Assembly: GCA_020635725.1 (NCBI GenBank)
Contig: JACJZF010000002.1
Span: 62,001-126,000, forward strand
Reading direction: 5' to 3'
Origin: Flavobacteriales bacterium
GTDB lineage: Bacteria > Bacteroidota > Bacteroidia > Flavobacteriales_F > PHOS-HE28
Length of the DNA: 64,000 bases
Below the pieces are notes generated by a model. That model ran no database searches, was not told the origin of the DNA, and worked only from the letters and a program-made list of their open reading frames with translations. How positions within the stretch are numbered: position 1 is the stretch's first letter; the number at the start of each line of letters is the position of its first letter. Shown here in pieces: positions 41,335-51,263 of this stretch. The translations under genes were made by a program, and so were the position numbers.

Positions 41335-42081
41335 ATGCACCTACGTTACTCCTTCGCCCTCGGAACCCTCCTGACCCTTTCAGCCGCGCACGCCCAAGGC
41401 GTTGTGACCTTGACCAACGAGGATGGCGAGGTGGTGAACGGCACGGTGATCGTGGCGCCATGCGACTGGTCCACTGACACGGTGAGCCTCTACTCCATGC
41501 TCACCGGTTCCTCCGCCGCCACGGTGAATGTCCGTCGGTACGAGATCTGGCCCGTTCCAGGCACGGTGAATTTCTTCTGCTGGGGCGTCTGCTACCTGCC
41601 CGCTGCGGTTGGAACGCATCCGACCTGGGTCTCGCAGGACCACGTTTCCATGAGCCCCGGCGTGAACTACAACAACTTCCACGCTTACCATCAGGCACAG
41701 GGCAACACCGCCACGATGCGCTACAAATTCGTGTGGTACGATGTGGCCAACCCCAACGGCCCCGATAGCAGCTGGGTGGACATCGACTTCTGTGGCCTGG
41801 TGGGAGTACCCGAGGCGGGCAGCCTGAATGCTGGGTTGACCGTTTGGCCCTCGCCCACGCAAGGCATGGATGTGCAGATGGAATACCAGCTGGGCCGCGG
41901 CGGCAATGCGCAAGTTGTGCTGTACAATGTGCTCGGCGAGGCCATGCGTCGCTCGAACGTGGGTGCCGCGCAGGGCCGTATCCAGTGGTCCACGGCCGAT
42001 TTGGCGCCAGGCGTGTATTTCGCAGCGCTGGAGCGGGCGGGCCAGCCCTTGGCCACCCGCCGTTTCGTGGTCACGCGGTAG
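41335..42081 (+). CDS. Secreted protein of unknown function with type IX sorting domain
   Basis: The 248-residue protein has a signal peptide (HLRYSFALGTLLTLSAAHAQ), a beta-rich middle with paired cysteines (FFCWGVCYLP, DIDFCGLVG) and a C-terminal sorting domain (LTVWPSPTQGMDVQM to ATRRFVVTR). It is predicted to be exported and anchored. I see no catalytic motif. The last 11 nt overlap the end of the sirtuin gene on the other strand. Confidence 0.82.
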   Translation: MHLRYSFALGTLLTLSAAHAQGVVTLTNEDGEVVNGTVIVAPCDWSTDTVSLYSMLTGSSAATVNVRRYEIWPVPGTVNFFCWGVCYLPAAVGTHPTWVSQDHVSMSPGVNYNNFHAYHQAQGNTATMRYKFVWYDVANPNGPDSSWVDIDFCGLVGVPEAGSLNAGLTVWPSPTQGMDVQMEYQLGRGGNAQVVLYNVLGEAMRRSNVGAAQGRIQWSTADLAPGVYFAALERAGQPLATRRFVVTR

Positions 42082-42772
42082 CGGCCTCGTTCAGCCATTC
42101 CTCAACCAGCGGCGGCACACCGGCCGTTGCTGAATCCTGCAGGATCCGGAGCCCTCGGCCGCGCATCTCAACAGGGTTGGGGTCAACCAATGTGATGGAG
42201 ACCTCCGGCGGGGCGTAATGCACCAATCCGGCGGCGGGGTACACCTGCAAGGAAGTGCCTATGACCAGCAGTCGATCGGCTGCGGCAATGGCACGGGCGG
42301 CGGTTTCGAGCATGGGCACCTCTTCGCCGAACCAAACGATGTGCGGTCGTAGTTGGGATCCCAGTGGACAACGTGCACCGCTGGGAAGTGATGCGCCGTT
42401 GATCGCCGTGACGAAGGTGGGATTGACGGTGCTGCGGGCCTTGAGGATCTCGCCGTGCAGGTGGATCACCGCGGTGCTGCCCGCTCGCTCGTGCAGGTCG
42501 TCGATGTTCTGCGTCACCACGGTCACCTCGTAGCGCTGCTCCAGTCGGGCGATGGCCAGGTGCGCGGCGTTGGGCTGAGCGGCCAGGACCTGCGCGCGGC
42601 GCTCGTCATAGAACCGCAGCACCAGTTCCGGGTCGCGCCGCCAGGCCTCGGGCGTGGCCACGTCCTCGATCCGGTACTCCTCCCACAGGCCATCGCCATC
42701 GCGGAAGGTGCGCAGCCCGCTCTCGGCGCTCACACCCGCGCCTGTGAACACCACTGCGCGCTCTTTCGGCAT
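42071..42772 (-). CDS. NAD-dependent protein deacylase, sirtuin (CobB/SIRT5-like) without a zinc site
   Basis: The 233-residue protein has the NAD-binding GAGVSAESG (11-19), TQNIDDLH (87-94) and the catalytic His in HLHGE (H106). Y55 and R58 (Y-x-x-R) match the acyl-carboxylate pocket of SIRT5-like desuccinylases. The usual four zinc cysteines are missing: only C135 remains in SGARCPLGSQ. Such zinc-less short sirtuins occur in Bacteroidota. The -7 box TAGATTCG is 4 nt before the ATG. It removes acetyl or succinyl groups from protein lysines; targets are unknown. Confidence 0.9.
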   Translation of the reverse strand: MPKERAVVFTGAGVSAESGLRTFRDGDGLWEEYRIEDVATPEAWRRDPELVLRFYDERRAQVLAAQPNAAHLAIARLEQRYEVTVVTQNIDDLHERAGSTAVIHLHGEILKARSTVNPTFVTAINGASLPSGARCPLGSQLRPHIVWFGEEVPMLETAARAIAAADRLLVIGTSLQVYPAAGLVHYAPPEVSITLVDPNPVEMRGRGLRILQDSATAGVPPLVEEWLNEAATA

Positions 42773-42776
42773 GCGC

Positions 42777-42784
42777 CGAATCTA
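42777..42784 (-). promoter_or_regulatory. -7 promoter box (TAGATTCG) of the sirtuin gene
   Basis: It matches the TAnnTTCG form, 4 nt before the ATG at 42772. Confidence 0.55.
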
Positions 42785-42800
42785 GGGTCGCGCGGGGGCG

Positions 42801-42810
42801 GTTCGCGAAC
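42801..42810. promoter_or_regulatory. Perfect palindrome between the sirtuin and ruvA promoters
   Basis: GTTCGCGAAC is self-complementary and lies 12 bp before the ruvA -7 box, over the expected -33 region. It is a candidate repressor site; palindromes this short also occur by chance. Confidence 0.3.
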
Positions 42811-42822
42811 GAGGGGATCCGT

Positions 42823-42830
42823 TATTTTCG
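42823..42830 (+). promoter_or_regulatory. -7 promoter box (TATTTTCG) of ruvA
   Basis: It matches the TAnnTTCG form, 95 nt before the ruvA ATG. Confidence 0.5.
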
Positions 42831-42925
42831 GCCCCCTCAACCCGGACCCCTACCGGCCAACCGCCCTGCCCATCGAGCGCTCTCTACCCCCTTTGTAAGT
42901 ACCCCATCGCACGTCAAGGGACAGG

Positions 42926-43537
42926 ATGATCGACAGCCTGAACGGAGAGCTTTTGGAGCGCGGCACCGACCATGCGGTGATCGTGTGCCATGGCGTGGGC
43001 TACCTGGTGCAGATGCCGACGGCCGTGGTGCAGAGCCTCCCTGCCAAAGGAGCGTGCCGGGTGTACGTGCATTACAGCGTCACGGTGGATGTGCGCTCGG
43101 GCAGCAGCGAGCACCGGCTCTACGGGTTCCTGAACGCCGACGACAGGCAGCTCTTCCGCCGCTTGATCGACGTGCAAGGCGTGAGCGCCACCTTGGGTCT
43201 GGTGATCATGAGCGCGCGCGACGCGGAGCAGATCCGCTCGGCGATCCTCCTGGGCGATGAAGGCGTGCTGAAAGGCATCAAGGGCATCGGCCCGAAGCTG
43301 GCGCAGCGCATCATCGCCGAGCTGCAGGGCAAGCTCAGCGGGTCGCCGGTCGTCGCCGGAGCGCCATTGGGCGGAAGCCCGGGCAATACGCTCCGGGCCG
43401 AGGCGTTATCGGCGCTGATCTCGCTCGGGCTGGACCGCATGAAGGCCGAGCGCGCGCTGCAAGGCGTGTTGAAGGAGCACGGAACGGAACCGCCCCCCTT
43501 GGAAGAGCTGATCAAGTTGACGCTGAAGAACCTGTGA
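42926..43537 (+). CDS. ruvA: Holliday junction branch migration protein RuvA
   Basis: The 203-residue protein has an N-terminal OB-fold (MIDSLNGELLE), helix-hairpin-helix repeats (GVSATLGLVIMS and KGIKGIGPKLAQRIIAEL) and a C-terminal RuvB-binding domain (SALISLGLDRMKAERAL). It tetramerises on Holliday junctions and loads RuvB. Its stop overlaps the GTG start of sprA by 4 nt (GTGA). The ruvA-sprA order is, from memory, common in Bacteroidota. Confidence 0.95.
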   Translation: MIDSLNGELLERGTDHAVIVCHGVGYLVQMPTAVVQSLPAKGACRVYVHYSVTVDVRSGSSEHRLYGFLNADDRQLFRRLIDVQGVSATLGLVIMSARDAEQIRSAILLGDEGVLKGIKGIGPKLAQRIIAELQGKLSGSPVVAGAPLGGSPGNTLRAEALSALISLGLDRMKAERALQGVLKEHGTEPPPLEELIKLTLKNL

Positions 43538-46500
43538 GCTGGTCCGTGCACATACTCGCCTCGCCGCAGGTCCACCATGCCTTCACATGGGGCATGCGGG
43601 TCGTCGCCGTGGTGGGGCTGGCCTTGGCAGGCTTCGATGCGGAGGCCTCCCTCTTCGGGAACCTGGTGCTGCAGGCCGATACCCCCGAGGTGGATCTGGT
43701 GTACCCGATCCAGGACCCGCTGATCCCCGGCGGCAGCAACCCGAGCCTGATCAACCTGGAGAACCCGGAGAACATCGAGAACGATGTGCTCTACGACCCC
43801 GAGACCGGGCAGTACATCCTGCAGAGCACGGTAGGCGGCTCCTTCGACTACCGACCGCCCATGAGCATGAGCCTCGAGGAGTACCTCGAGTACGACATGG
43901 AGAAGGCCATGAAGGCGCACTGGCTCGACAAGGTTGAGCAGGACAGCGAGAGCGCCAAGAAGGACCTGATCCCGCAGATCAAGGTGCGCGGCAAGGCCTT
44001 CGACCGGATCTTCGGAGGCAACACCATCGACATCAAGCCGCGCGGTTCGGCCGAGGTGATCTTCGGGCTGAACATCAGCCGCACCGACAACCCGCGCATC
44101 CCGGTACAGCAGCGGAAGATCACCACCTTCAATTTCGACCAGCGGATCCAGCTGAACCTGGTGGGCAGCATCGGGGAGAAGCTGAAGATCAACACCAACT
44201 ACAACACGCAGGCGACCTTCGACTTCGAGAACCAGGTGAAGCTCGACTACACCGGTTATGAGGATGAGATCATCCAGAAGATCGAGGCCGGCAACGTGAG
44301 CCTGCCCCTGCGCGGCACGCTGATCCAAGGCAGCCAGAGCCTCTTCGGCCTGAAGACCGAGCTGAAATTCGGCCGACTCACCGCCACGGCCATCTTCAGC
44401 CAGGAGAAGGGGCAGCGGCGCAATGTGCAGACCCAGGGCGGCGCGCAGACCACCAACTTCGACATCAAGGCAGACGAGTACGAGGCCAACAAGCACTACT
44501 TCCTCAGCTACTTCTTCCGCGAGCAGTACGAGAACGCGCTGCGCACCCTGCCCACCGTGAACAGCGGCGTGCAGATCACGCGGGTGGAGGTGTGGGTGAC
44601 CAACACCCGACAGGATTACCAGCAGAACCGCAACGTGGTGGCCTTCACCGACCTGGGCGAAGACGCCAGCCCCGAGGCGATCGCCGCCGGCCGCGTGAGC
44701 GCCGACCTGCCGCCGGGCCTGCTCGTGGACAACCCCGGCCTGCAAGCCGACAACAGCGCCAACTCGCTCTATGCCACCGTGAGCGGCAATGCCGGCATCC
44801 GCAGCTTCGTGAATGCCAGCGGCGCGCTTCAGGTGCTGGGCCTTCAGCCCGCGCGGCACTATGAGAAGCTCGAGAGCGCGCGCCTGCTGCTGCCCAGCGA
44901 GTTCAGCCTGAACCCGCGCCTGGGCTTCATCACGCTGAACCAGGCCCTCAACAACGACGAGGTGCTGTGCGTGGCCTTCCAGTACACCATCAACGGGCAG
45001 ACCTTCCAGGTCGGTGAATTTAGCACCGATGGCATCAGCCCGCCGGACGCGCTCATGCTGCGCCTGCTCAAGGCCACCATCACCAACCCGCGGATCCCCC
45101 TGTGGGACCTGATGATGAAGAACGTGTACGCCCTGGGAGCCTTCCAGGTGAACCGTGAGAAGTTCCGGCTGGACATCGTGTACAACAACCCGGTCACCGG
45201 CGTCGATATCAACTACATCCCCCGCGCGCCGGTGGATCAGATCCCTTTGCTGCAGACCGTGGCCATGGACCGGCTGGACCCGAACAACGCGCCCAATCCC
45301 GATGGCTGGTTCGACTTCATCGACGGTGCCGCCAGCGTGGGTGGCACCATACAGGCGCAGACCGGCCGTGTGTACTTCCCCGTACTGGAGCCCTTCGGCA
45401 GCTATCTGGACCGAAGGCTCATCGGGCCGGATCCCAACAACCCCATTCAGCCGGAGAACATCAGGCGCACGATCGTGTACCAGCAGCTGTACGACAGCAC
45501 CAAGATCGCCGCGCAGAACCTGCCGGAGCTGAACCGCTTCAAGCTCAAAGGCAGTTATCGCAGCGCCAGCAGCGATGTGATCAGCCTGAACGCGGTGAAT
45601 ATCCCGCAAGGCAGCGTGGTGGTGACCGCCGGCGGCGTGCGCCTGGTGGAGAACCAGGACTACACCGTCGATTATAACCTGGGCCGCGTCCGCATCCTCA
45701 ACCAAGGCATCCTCGAGAGCGGCACGCCGGTGAACATCGCCCTGGAGAGCAACTCCCTCTTCAGCATACAGACCCGCACATTGGCCGGTGCGCGCTTCGA
45801 CTACAAGGTGAACCGCGACCTGGTGATCGGCGGCACGGTGATGAACCTCTATGAGCGGCCGCTCACGCAGAAGGTGAACGTGGGCGATGAGCCCATCGCC
45901 AACACCATCGTGGGCCTCGATGCCAACTGGCAGACCAAGTCGCAATGGCTCACCAACCTGGTGGACAAGCTGCCCTTCTATGCCACCAAGCAGGAGAGCA
46001 ACCTCACGGCCAGCATCGAGGGGGCCTACCTCATCCCCGGCCACAGCCGCGCAATCGGCAACCAAGGCACCAGCTACATCGATGACTTCGAGGGCAGCGT
46101 GAGCACCATCGACCTGCGCACGCAGAGCCTTTGGTTCCATGCGAGCACGCCGCAGAACATCGACCTGTTCCCGGAAGGCAGCCTGGTGAACAGCCTCGGC
46201 GCCGGCTTCCGCCGGGCGCAGCTCTCGTGGTACGTGATCGACCCGCTCTTCTTCCGCCAGAACAACCTCACCCCGAGCCACATCGCCAACGACCCCGGCA
46301 TGCGCAGCGACAACCGCATGCGCGAGGTGCTCGAGCGCGAGGTCTTCCCCTTCCGCCAGCTGCCCGCCGGCACGCCCAACAACATCCCGGTGCTCGACCT
46401 CACGTACTACCCGAACGAGCGCGGCCCGTACAACTACGAGACGAATCCTTCGCGGATCAATCCGGACGGCACCTTCAACGACCCGGAGAACAACTGGGGC

Positions 46501-49500
46501 GGCATGATGCGCCGCATCACCACCACCGATTTCGAGAGCAGCAACATCGAGAGCATCCAGTTCTGGGTGATGGACCCCTTCCAGGAAGGCGTCTTCGGCG
46601 CGAGCAACGAGGATTCGCAGAACAGCACCGGCGGCTACCTCTACATCGACCTGGGCAACCTGAGCGAGGATGTGCTGCGCGACGGACGCAAGGCCTTTGA
46701 GAACGGACTGCCCAAGGACCCCAACGACAACGCGGCCACCTTCAGCCAGACCTCCTGGGGCGTGGTGCCCACCACGCAGAACGTGGTGAACGCCTTCGCG
46801 CTGCTGGAGACCAACAGCAACCGCTACCAGGACGTGGGCCTCGACGGCCTCTCTTCGGACATCAACGACGCGCTGCAGGGCAACGAGAAGCAGTTCTTCG
46901 GCGATTACGTGAACGCGCTGCAGGGCGTGGTCACCGATCCCGCGGCGTTCCAGCGCCTGCAGAACGACCCCAGCAACGACGACTACAGCTACTTCCGCGG
47001 CGATGCGCTGGACAACGCCCAGGCCTCGATCCTCGCCCGCTACAAGCGCTTCAACGCCCCCGAGGGCAACAGCGTCACCGACGAGGACAGCCAGGAGGAC
47101 TACCCCACCCAGCAGACCACGATCCCCACCACGGAAGACATCAACCTGGACCAGAACCTGGCCGAGGGGGAGAGCTACTTCCACTACAAGATCCCGCTGC
47201 GTCCGCAGGACATGGTGGTGGGGCAGGGCTTCATCACCGACCGGATCCTCGGCGAGGCATCGACCCCCGAGGGCACCAAGCAGGTGTACTGGTACCAGTT
47301 CAAGGTTCCGGTGCGGCAACCCAGCGCCATCGTCAACGGCATCCAGGATTTCCGCAGCATCCGCTTCATGCGCATGTACATGCACGGCTGGCAGCAGGAG
47401 GCCACCTTGCGCTTCGCGCGCCTGGAGTTCGTGCGCGGTGAATGGCGCAAGTACACGCAGACGCTGGAGAGCCCCGGCGAGTTCCCCGGTGGCGACCCCG
47501 ACCCCACGGCCTTCTCCGTGGCCGCGGTGAACATCGAGGAGAACGGCAACCGCTACCCCATCAACTACGTGCTGCCCCCGGGCATCAACAAGGAGATCGA
47601 CGTGGCCAGCGCCAACCTGCGCAACCTCAACGAGCAGTCGCTGCAGCTCAAGGTGTGCAACCTGCGCGATGGCGATGCGCGCGGCGCCTTCCGCAACGTG
47701 AGCTTCGATATCCGCAGCTACAAGAAGCTGCGCATGTTCGTCCACGCCGAGAGCTCGGATCCCAACACGCCGCTGGCCTTCGGCGACGCCACGGTCTTCA
47801 TCCGCCTCGGCAACGACCTCGACCAGAACTACTACGAGTACGAGATCCCGCTGCAGCCCTCGGAGTTCTTCAACCGCGACCCGTACAACGTATGGCCCGA
47901 GGTGAACGACATGGTGATCGAGTTCGCCAAGCTGAACGACCTGAAGATCCAGCGCGACCAGGCCAGCGTGGCGCGCAACCTGCGCTATGCCGGCACCGAT
48001 GGCACCCGGCGCATCTTCGTGAAGGGCAGCCCGAACCTCAGCCAGCTGCGCAGCATCATGATCGGGGTGCGCAACCCCAAGAAGGATGGCGAGGAGGCCA
48101 ATCCCTGGGCGCAGGACAACGGCCTGCCCAAGTGCCTGGAGGTGTGGGTGAACGAGCTGCGCCTCACCGATTTCGACCAGCATGGCGGATGGGCCGCCGT
48201 GGCGCGCATGAACGCGCAGCTCGCCGACCTGGGCAACGTGAGCGTGGCGGCCAACTACAGCACCCCGTACTGGGGCAGCATCGACAAGCGCGTGAGCGAG
48301 CGCCAGCGCGATACCCGCTACGGCATCGATGTGAGCGCCAACCTGGAGATGGGCAAGTTCCTGCCCGAGAGCAGCAACGTGCGCATCCCGATGTACGTGG
48401 GCTACAGCGAGCAGATCATCAATCCGCAGTTCGATCCGCTCAACCCGGATATCCAGTGGGACGATGCCACGCGCGCGCTCTCCCGCGAGGAGCGCAAGGA
48501 GAAGCTGAAACAGTCGCGCACCTACACGCGCAGGCGCAGCCTCAACTTCACCAACGTGCGCAAGGACCGCGGACAGGGTGCCGGCCAGGAGCGCCCTTGG
48601 GACGTGGAGAACCTGAGCCTCTCGTACAGCTACTCCGACCAGGAGTACTACGACGTGAACACCGCTTTCGAGAACACCCGCAGCTACCGCGGCTCGCTGG
48701 CCTACCTGCACAGCCCGAAGCCTCGTCCCATCGAGCCCTTCAAGGACATCGGCTTCGTGAGCAAGAGCAAGTGGCTGAAGCTGCTGAAGGACTTCAACGT
48801 GAACATGGGCTTCAAGCAGGTGAGCATGCGTACCAGCATCGACCGCACCTACCTGGAGCGGCTGGTACGGCCCAACCCGGACATCGAGTCGCTGCCGCCC
48901 ACGCCCACCTACAACAAGAACTTCAACTGGACCAGCCAGTACGGCTTCAAGTACGACCTCACCCGCAGCCTGAAGCTCGACTTCAACGCCAACAACCTGG
49001 CGGTGATCGGCGAGACGCCCGGCCGCGTGAGCCCGCGCTACCAGGATGAATACCAGGCCTGGAAGGACAGCGTGATCGCCAGCGTGCGCGGCTTCGGCGA
49101 GGTGACGCGCTACGACCACACCATCGCCCTCACCTACACGCTGCCGCTCGATAAGCTGCCGCTCACCGATTGGATCACGGCCAACACCTCCTACACGGCG
49201 GGCTACCAATGGGACCGCGCGCCCTTCACCCAGGACACGCTGGGCAACGTGATCCAGAACTCGCAGAACATCTCGGTGAACGGCCAGTTCAATTTCGTGA
49301 GCCTCTACAACAAGTCGAAGTACCTGAAGAAGATCAACGACAAGGCCAAGAGCGGCAAGCCACGCGCGCAGGCCTCGGCGCGCGGTGGCGCCGCGCCCAA
49401 GCCCGATGAGCCGGAGAAGAAGGAAGGCGGGAAGATCAACATCCTCGAAGGCTTCGCCCGGGTGCTCATGACCATCCGCACCGGCTCGGTCACTTACAGT

Positions 49501-50814
49501 CAGAACAGCGGCATGCTGCTGCCCGGCTATGCGCGTGGCACCAACGTGATCGGCATGGACGATTTCCAGTCGCCCGGGTTCGGCTTCATCCTGGGACAGC
49601 AGGACCATGGCCTCAACGGCGACATCGTGCGCGACTTCGCACGCACGGCGGCAACGAACGATTGGCTGGTGCGCACCCCCTCGATCTTCACGGCGCATAC
49701 CAATGCCCGCACCGAGACGATCAATGCGCGGCTGAGCGTGGAACCCTTCCGCGGCATGCGCGTGGAGTTCAACGCCAACCGCACCAGCGCGCTCAATCGC
49801 CAGTCCTTCTTCCGCTGGAGCGAGACCGCGCAGGACTACGTGAACGACAGCCCCAACGAGACCGGCAGCTTCAGCGTGACCATGATCACCTGGCGCACCG
49901 CCTTCGTGAACGACAACAGCGATTTCGTGAACCAGGTCTTCCAGGATGTGCTGGCCAACCGACCGGTGATCAGCGGTCGCCTTGGAGCGGGCAACACCGA
50001 GAGCGTGCTCGATCCGGAGACCGGCTACTTCACCGGCTACGGCCCCACCAACCAGGATGTGGTGATCCCCGCTTTCCTCGCTGCCTACACCGGGCGTTCG
50101 GCGGACAACGTGAAGCTCGACCCCTTCAAGCTGGTGCCCGCGCCGAACTGGGACCTCACCTACGACGGCCTCACCAAGCTCCCGCTCTTCGCCAAGTGGT
50201 TCCGCACCTTCACCGTGAAGCACAGCTACCGCTCCACCTTCAATGTGTCGAACTTCATCACGAACATGCTGTACGTGCCGGGCCAGAACGCCACCGATGC
50301 CGCGGGCAACTTCATTCCCGCGCGGCAGATCTCGGTGGTGACCGTGCAGGAGGCCATGCGCCCGCTGATGAGCTTCGATGCGACGCTAAAGGGCGGCCTG
50401 CTGGCCAAGGTGGAGTACAACCGCGACCGCAACCTGAGCCTCAGCCTCACCAACTACCAGGTGACCGAGGTGCGCGGCGTGGAATACGTGGTGGGCACGG
50501 GCTACCGCTTCAAGAACGTGAAGCTGCCCATCCAGATCGGCAGCAAGAAGCCCGAGAGCGACCTGAACCTGCGCGTGGACCTGAGCCTGCGCGACAACTT
50601 CACCGTGATCCGCAAGATGGAGGAGCTCCAGAACCAGATCACCGCCGGGCAGAAGGTGCTCTCGATCAAGACCAGCGCGGACTACGTGCTGAACCAGCGC
50701 CTCAATGTGCGGGCCTTCTATGAGCGCGTGGTGAACACCCCCGTGATCTCCACCTCCTTCCCCAGCGCCAACACCAACCTGGGCATCGCCATCCGCTTCA
50801 CGCTGGCGCAATAA
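43534..50814 (+). CDS. sprA: SprA, outer-membrane translocon of the type IX secretion and gliding system
   Basis: The 2426-residue protein has the usual giant size of SprA. The start is GTG 43534, overlapping ruvA, with a signal segment near residues 18-40 (RVVAVVGLALAGFDAEAS). The start of the mature protein (LVYPIQDPLIP, NINTKGSAEV-like IDIKPRGSAEVIFGLNIS) and long stretches of amphipathic strands fit the SprA barrel, which carries type IX cargo across the outer membrane. It should export the four sorting-domain proteins in this window. Downstream come gcvH, vanZ and tonB. The opposite strand has a 2367-codon open frame, which I reject. Confidence 0.95.
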   Translation: MSWSVHILASPQVHHAFTWGMRVVAVVGLALAGFDAEASLFGNLVLQADTPEVDLVYPIQDPLIPGGSNPSLINLENPENIENDVLYDPETGQYILQSTVGGSFDYRPPMSMSLEEYLEYDMEKAMKAHWLDKVEQDSESAKKDLIPQIKVRGKAFDRIFGGNTIDIKPRGSAEVIFGLNISRTDNPRIPVQQRKITTFNFDQRIQLNLVGSIGEKLKINTNYNTQATFDFENQVKLDYTGYEDEIIQKIEAGNVSLPLRGTLIQGSQSLFGLKTELKFGRLTATAIFSQEKGQRRNVQTQGGAQTTNFDIKADEYEANKHYFLSYFFREQYENALRTLPTVNSGVQITRVEVWVTNTRQDYQQNRNVVAFTDLGEDASPEAIAAGRVSADLPPGLLVDNPGLQADNSANSLYATVSGNAGIRSFVNASGALQVLGLQPARHYEKLESARLLLPSEFSLNPRLGFITLNQALNNDEVLCVAFQYTINGQTFQVGEFSTDGISPPDALMLRLLKATITNPRIPLWDLMMKNVYALGAFQVNREKFRLDIVYNNPVTGVDINYIPRAPVDQIPLLQTVAMDRLDPNNAPNPDGWFDFIDGAASVGGTIQAQTGRVYFPVLEPFGSYLDRRLIGPDPNNPIQPENIRRTIVYQQLYDSTKIAAQNLPELNRFKLKGSYRSASSDVISLNAVNIPQGSVVVTAGGVRLVENQDYTVDYNLGRVRILNQGILESGTPVNIALESNSLFSIQTRTLAGARFDYKVNRDLVIGGTVMNLYERPLTQKVNVGDEPIANTIVGLDANWQTKSQWLTNLVDKLPFYATKQESNLTASIEGAYLIPGHSRAIGNQGTSYIDDFEGSVSTIDLRTQSLWFHASTPQNIDLFPEGSLVNSLGAGFRRAQLSWYVIDPLFFRQNNLTPSHIANDPGMRSDNRMREVLEREVFPFRQLPAGTPNNIPVLDLTYYPNERGPYNYETNPSRINPDGTFNDPENNWGGMMRRITTTDFESSNIESIQFWVMDPFQEGVFGASNEDSQNSTGGYLYIDLGNLSEDVLRDGRKAFENGLPKDPNDNAATFSQTSWGVVPTTQNVVNAFALLETNSNRYQDVGLDGLSSDINDALQGNEKQFFGDYVNALQGVVTDPAAFQRLQNDPSNDDYSYFRGDALDNAQASILARYKRFNAPEGNSVTDEDSQEDYPTQQTTIPTTEDINLDQNLAEGESYFHYKIPLRPQDMVVGQGFITDRILGEASTPEGTKQVYWYQFKVPVRQPSAIVNGIQDFRSIRFMRMYMHGWQQEATLRFARLEFVRGEWRKYTQTLESPGEFPGGDPDPTAFSVAAVNIEENGNRYPINYVLPPGINKEIDVASANLRNLNEQSLQLKVCNLRDGDARGAFRNVSFDIRSYKKLRMFVHAESSDPNTPLAFGDATVFIRLGNDLDQNYYEYEIPLQPSEFFNRDPYNVWPEVNDMVIEFAKLNDLKIQRDQASVARNLRYAGTDGTRRIFVKGSPNLSQLRSIMIGVRNPKKDGEEANPWAQDNGLPKCLEVWVNELRLTDFDQHGGWAAVARMNAQLADLGNVSVAANYSTPYWGSIDKRVSERQRDTRYGIDVSANLEMGKFLPESSNVRIPMYVGYSEQIINPQFDPLNPDIQWDDATRALSREERKEKLKQSRTYTRRRSLNFTNVRKDRGQGAGQERPWDVENLSLSYSYSDQEYYDVNTAFENTRSYRGSLAYLHSPKPRPIEPFKDIGFVSKSKWLKLLKDFNVNMGFKQVSMRTSIDRTYLERLVRPNPDIESLPPTPTYNKNFNWTSQYGFKYDLTRSLKLDFNANNLAVIGETPGRVSPRYQDEYQAWKDSVIASVRGFGEVTRYDHTIALTYTLPLDKLPLTDWITANTSYTAGYQWDRAPFTQDTLGNVIQNSQNISVNGQFNFVSLYNKSKYLKKINDKAKSGKPRAQASARGGAAPKPDEPEKKEGGKINILEGFARVLMTIRTGSVTYSQNSGMLLPGYARGTNVIGMDDFQSPGFGFILGQQDHGLNGDIVRDFARTAATNDWLVRTPSIFTAHTNARTETINARLSVEPFRGMRVEFNANRTSALNRQSFFRWSETAQDYVNDSPNETGSFSVTMITWRTAFVNDNSDFVNQVFQDVLANRPVISGRLGAGNTESVLDPETGYFTGYGPTNQDVVIPAFLAAYTGRSADNVKLDPFKLVPAPNWDLTYDGLTKLPLFAKWFRTFTVKHSYRSTFNVSNFITNMLYVPGQNATDAAGNFIPARQISVVTVQEAMRPLMSFDATLKGGLLAKVEYNRDRNLSLSLTNYQVTEVRGVEYVVGTGYRFKNVKLPIQIGSKKPESDLNLRVDLSLRDNFTVIRKMEELQNQITAGQKVLSIKTSADYVLNQRLNVRAFYERVVNTPVISTSFPSANTNLGIAIRFTLAQ

Positions 50815-50832
50815 CGAATCGCGCCGCCGCGC

Positions 50833-50840
50833 TACATTCG
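50833..50840 (+). promoter_or_regulatory. -7 promoter box (TACATTCG) of gcvH
   Basis: It matches the TAnnTTCG form, 37 nt before gcvH and 14 nt before the ATG of an 8-codon frame. Confidence 0.5.
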
Positions 50841-50854
50841 CCGGGCCCGCGCGC

Positions 50855-50881
50855 ATGGAAGCAGGGCCCTATCCGAAATGA
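50855..50881 (+). CDS. Possible 8-codon leader frame coupled to gcvH
   Basis: ATG 50855 encodes MEAGPYPK and stops with TGA that overlaps the gcvH ATG (ATGA). Such overlap can hand ribosomes to the next gene. Only the arrangement is seen; it may be chance. Confidence 0.3.
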   Translation: MEAGPYPK

Positions 50882-51258
50882 ACATCCCGGCCGACCTCAA
50901 GTACACCAAGGATCACGAATGGCTCCGCGTGGAGGGCGATACCGCCACCGTGGGCATCACCGATTTCGCGCAGGGCGAACTGGGCGACATCGTCTTCGTC
51001 GACATCAAGTCCGAGGGCCAGTCGCTCGACAGCGAGGCCGTCTTCGGCACCGTGGAAGCGGTGAAGACCGTGAGCGACCTGTTCATGCCCGTGAGCGGCA
51101 CCATCACCGAGGTGAATCCCGCCTTGGCCAGTGATGCCGCCGTGGTGAACAGCGACCCCTATGGCGCCGGGTGGATGGTGCGCGTGAAGCTGAGCGACCC
51201 CGCCCAGGTGGATGGTCTGCTGAGCGCCGACGCCTACAAGGAGCTCGTCGGCGGCTGA
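50878..51258 (+). CDS. gcvH: Glycine cleavage system H protein
   Basis: The 126-residue protein has the lipoyl domain and the lysine to be lipoylated at K63 in the GTVEAVKTVSDLFMPVSG motif. It shuttles the aminomethyl group between glycine cleavage enzymes P, T and L. Those genes are not in the window. It lies between sprA and vanZ, 5 nt before the latter. Confidence 0.95.
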   Translation: MNIPADLKYTKDHEWLRVEGDTATVGITDFAQGELGDIVFVDIKSEGQSLDSEAVFGTVEAVKTVSDLFMPVSGTITEVNPALASDAAVVNSDPYGAGWMVRVKLSDPAQVDGLLSADAYKELVGG

Positions 51259-51263
51259 ACGCG

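Noticed and set aside
43120..50223. A 2367-codon open frame on the minus strand opposite sprA
   Set aside because: It mirrors the codon pattern of a GC-rich gene on the other strand. The product is monotonous in His, Val, Leu, Ala and Glu with no domain, while the plus strand encodes a clear SprA.
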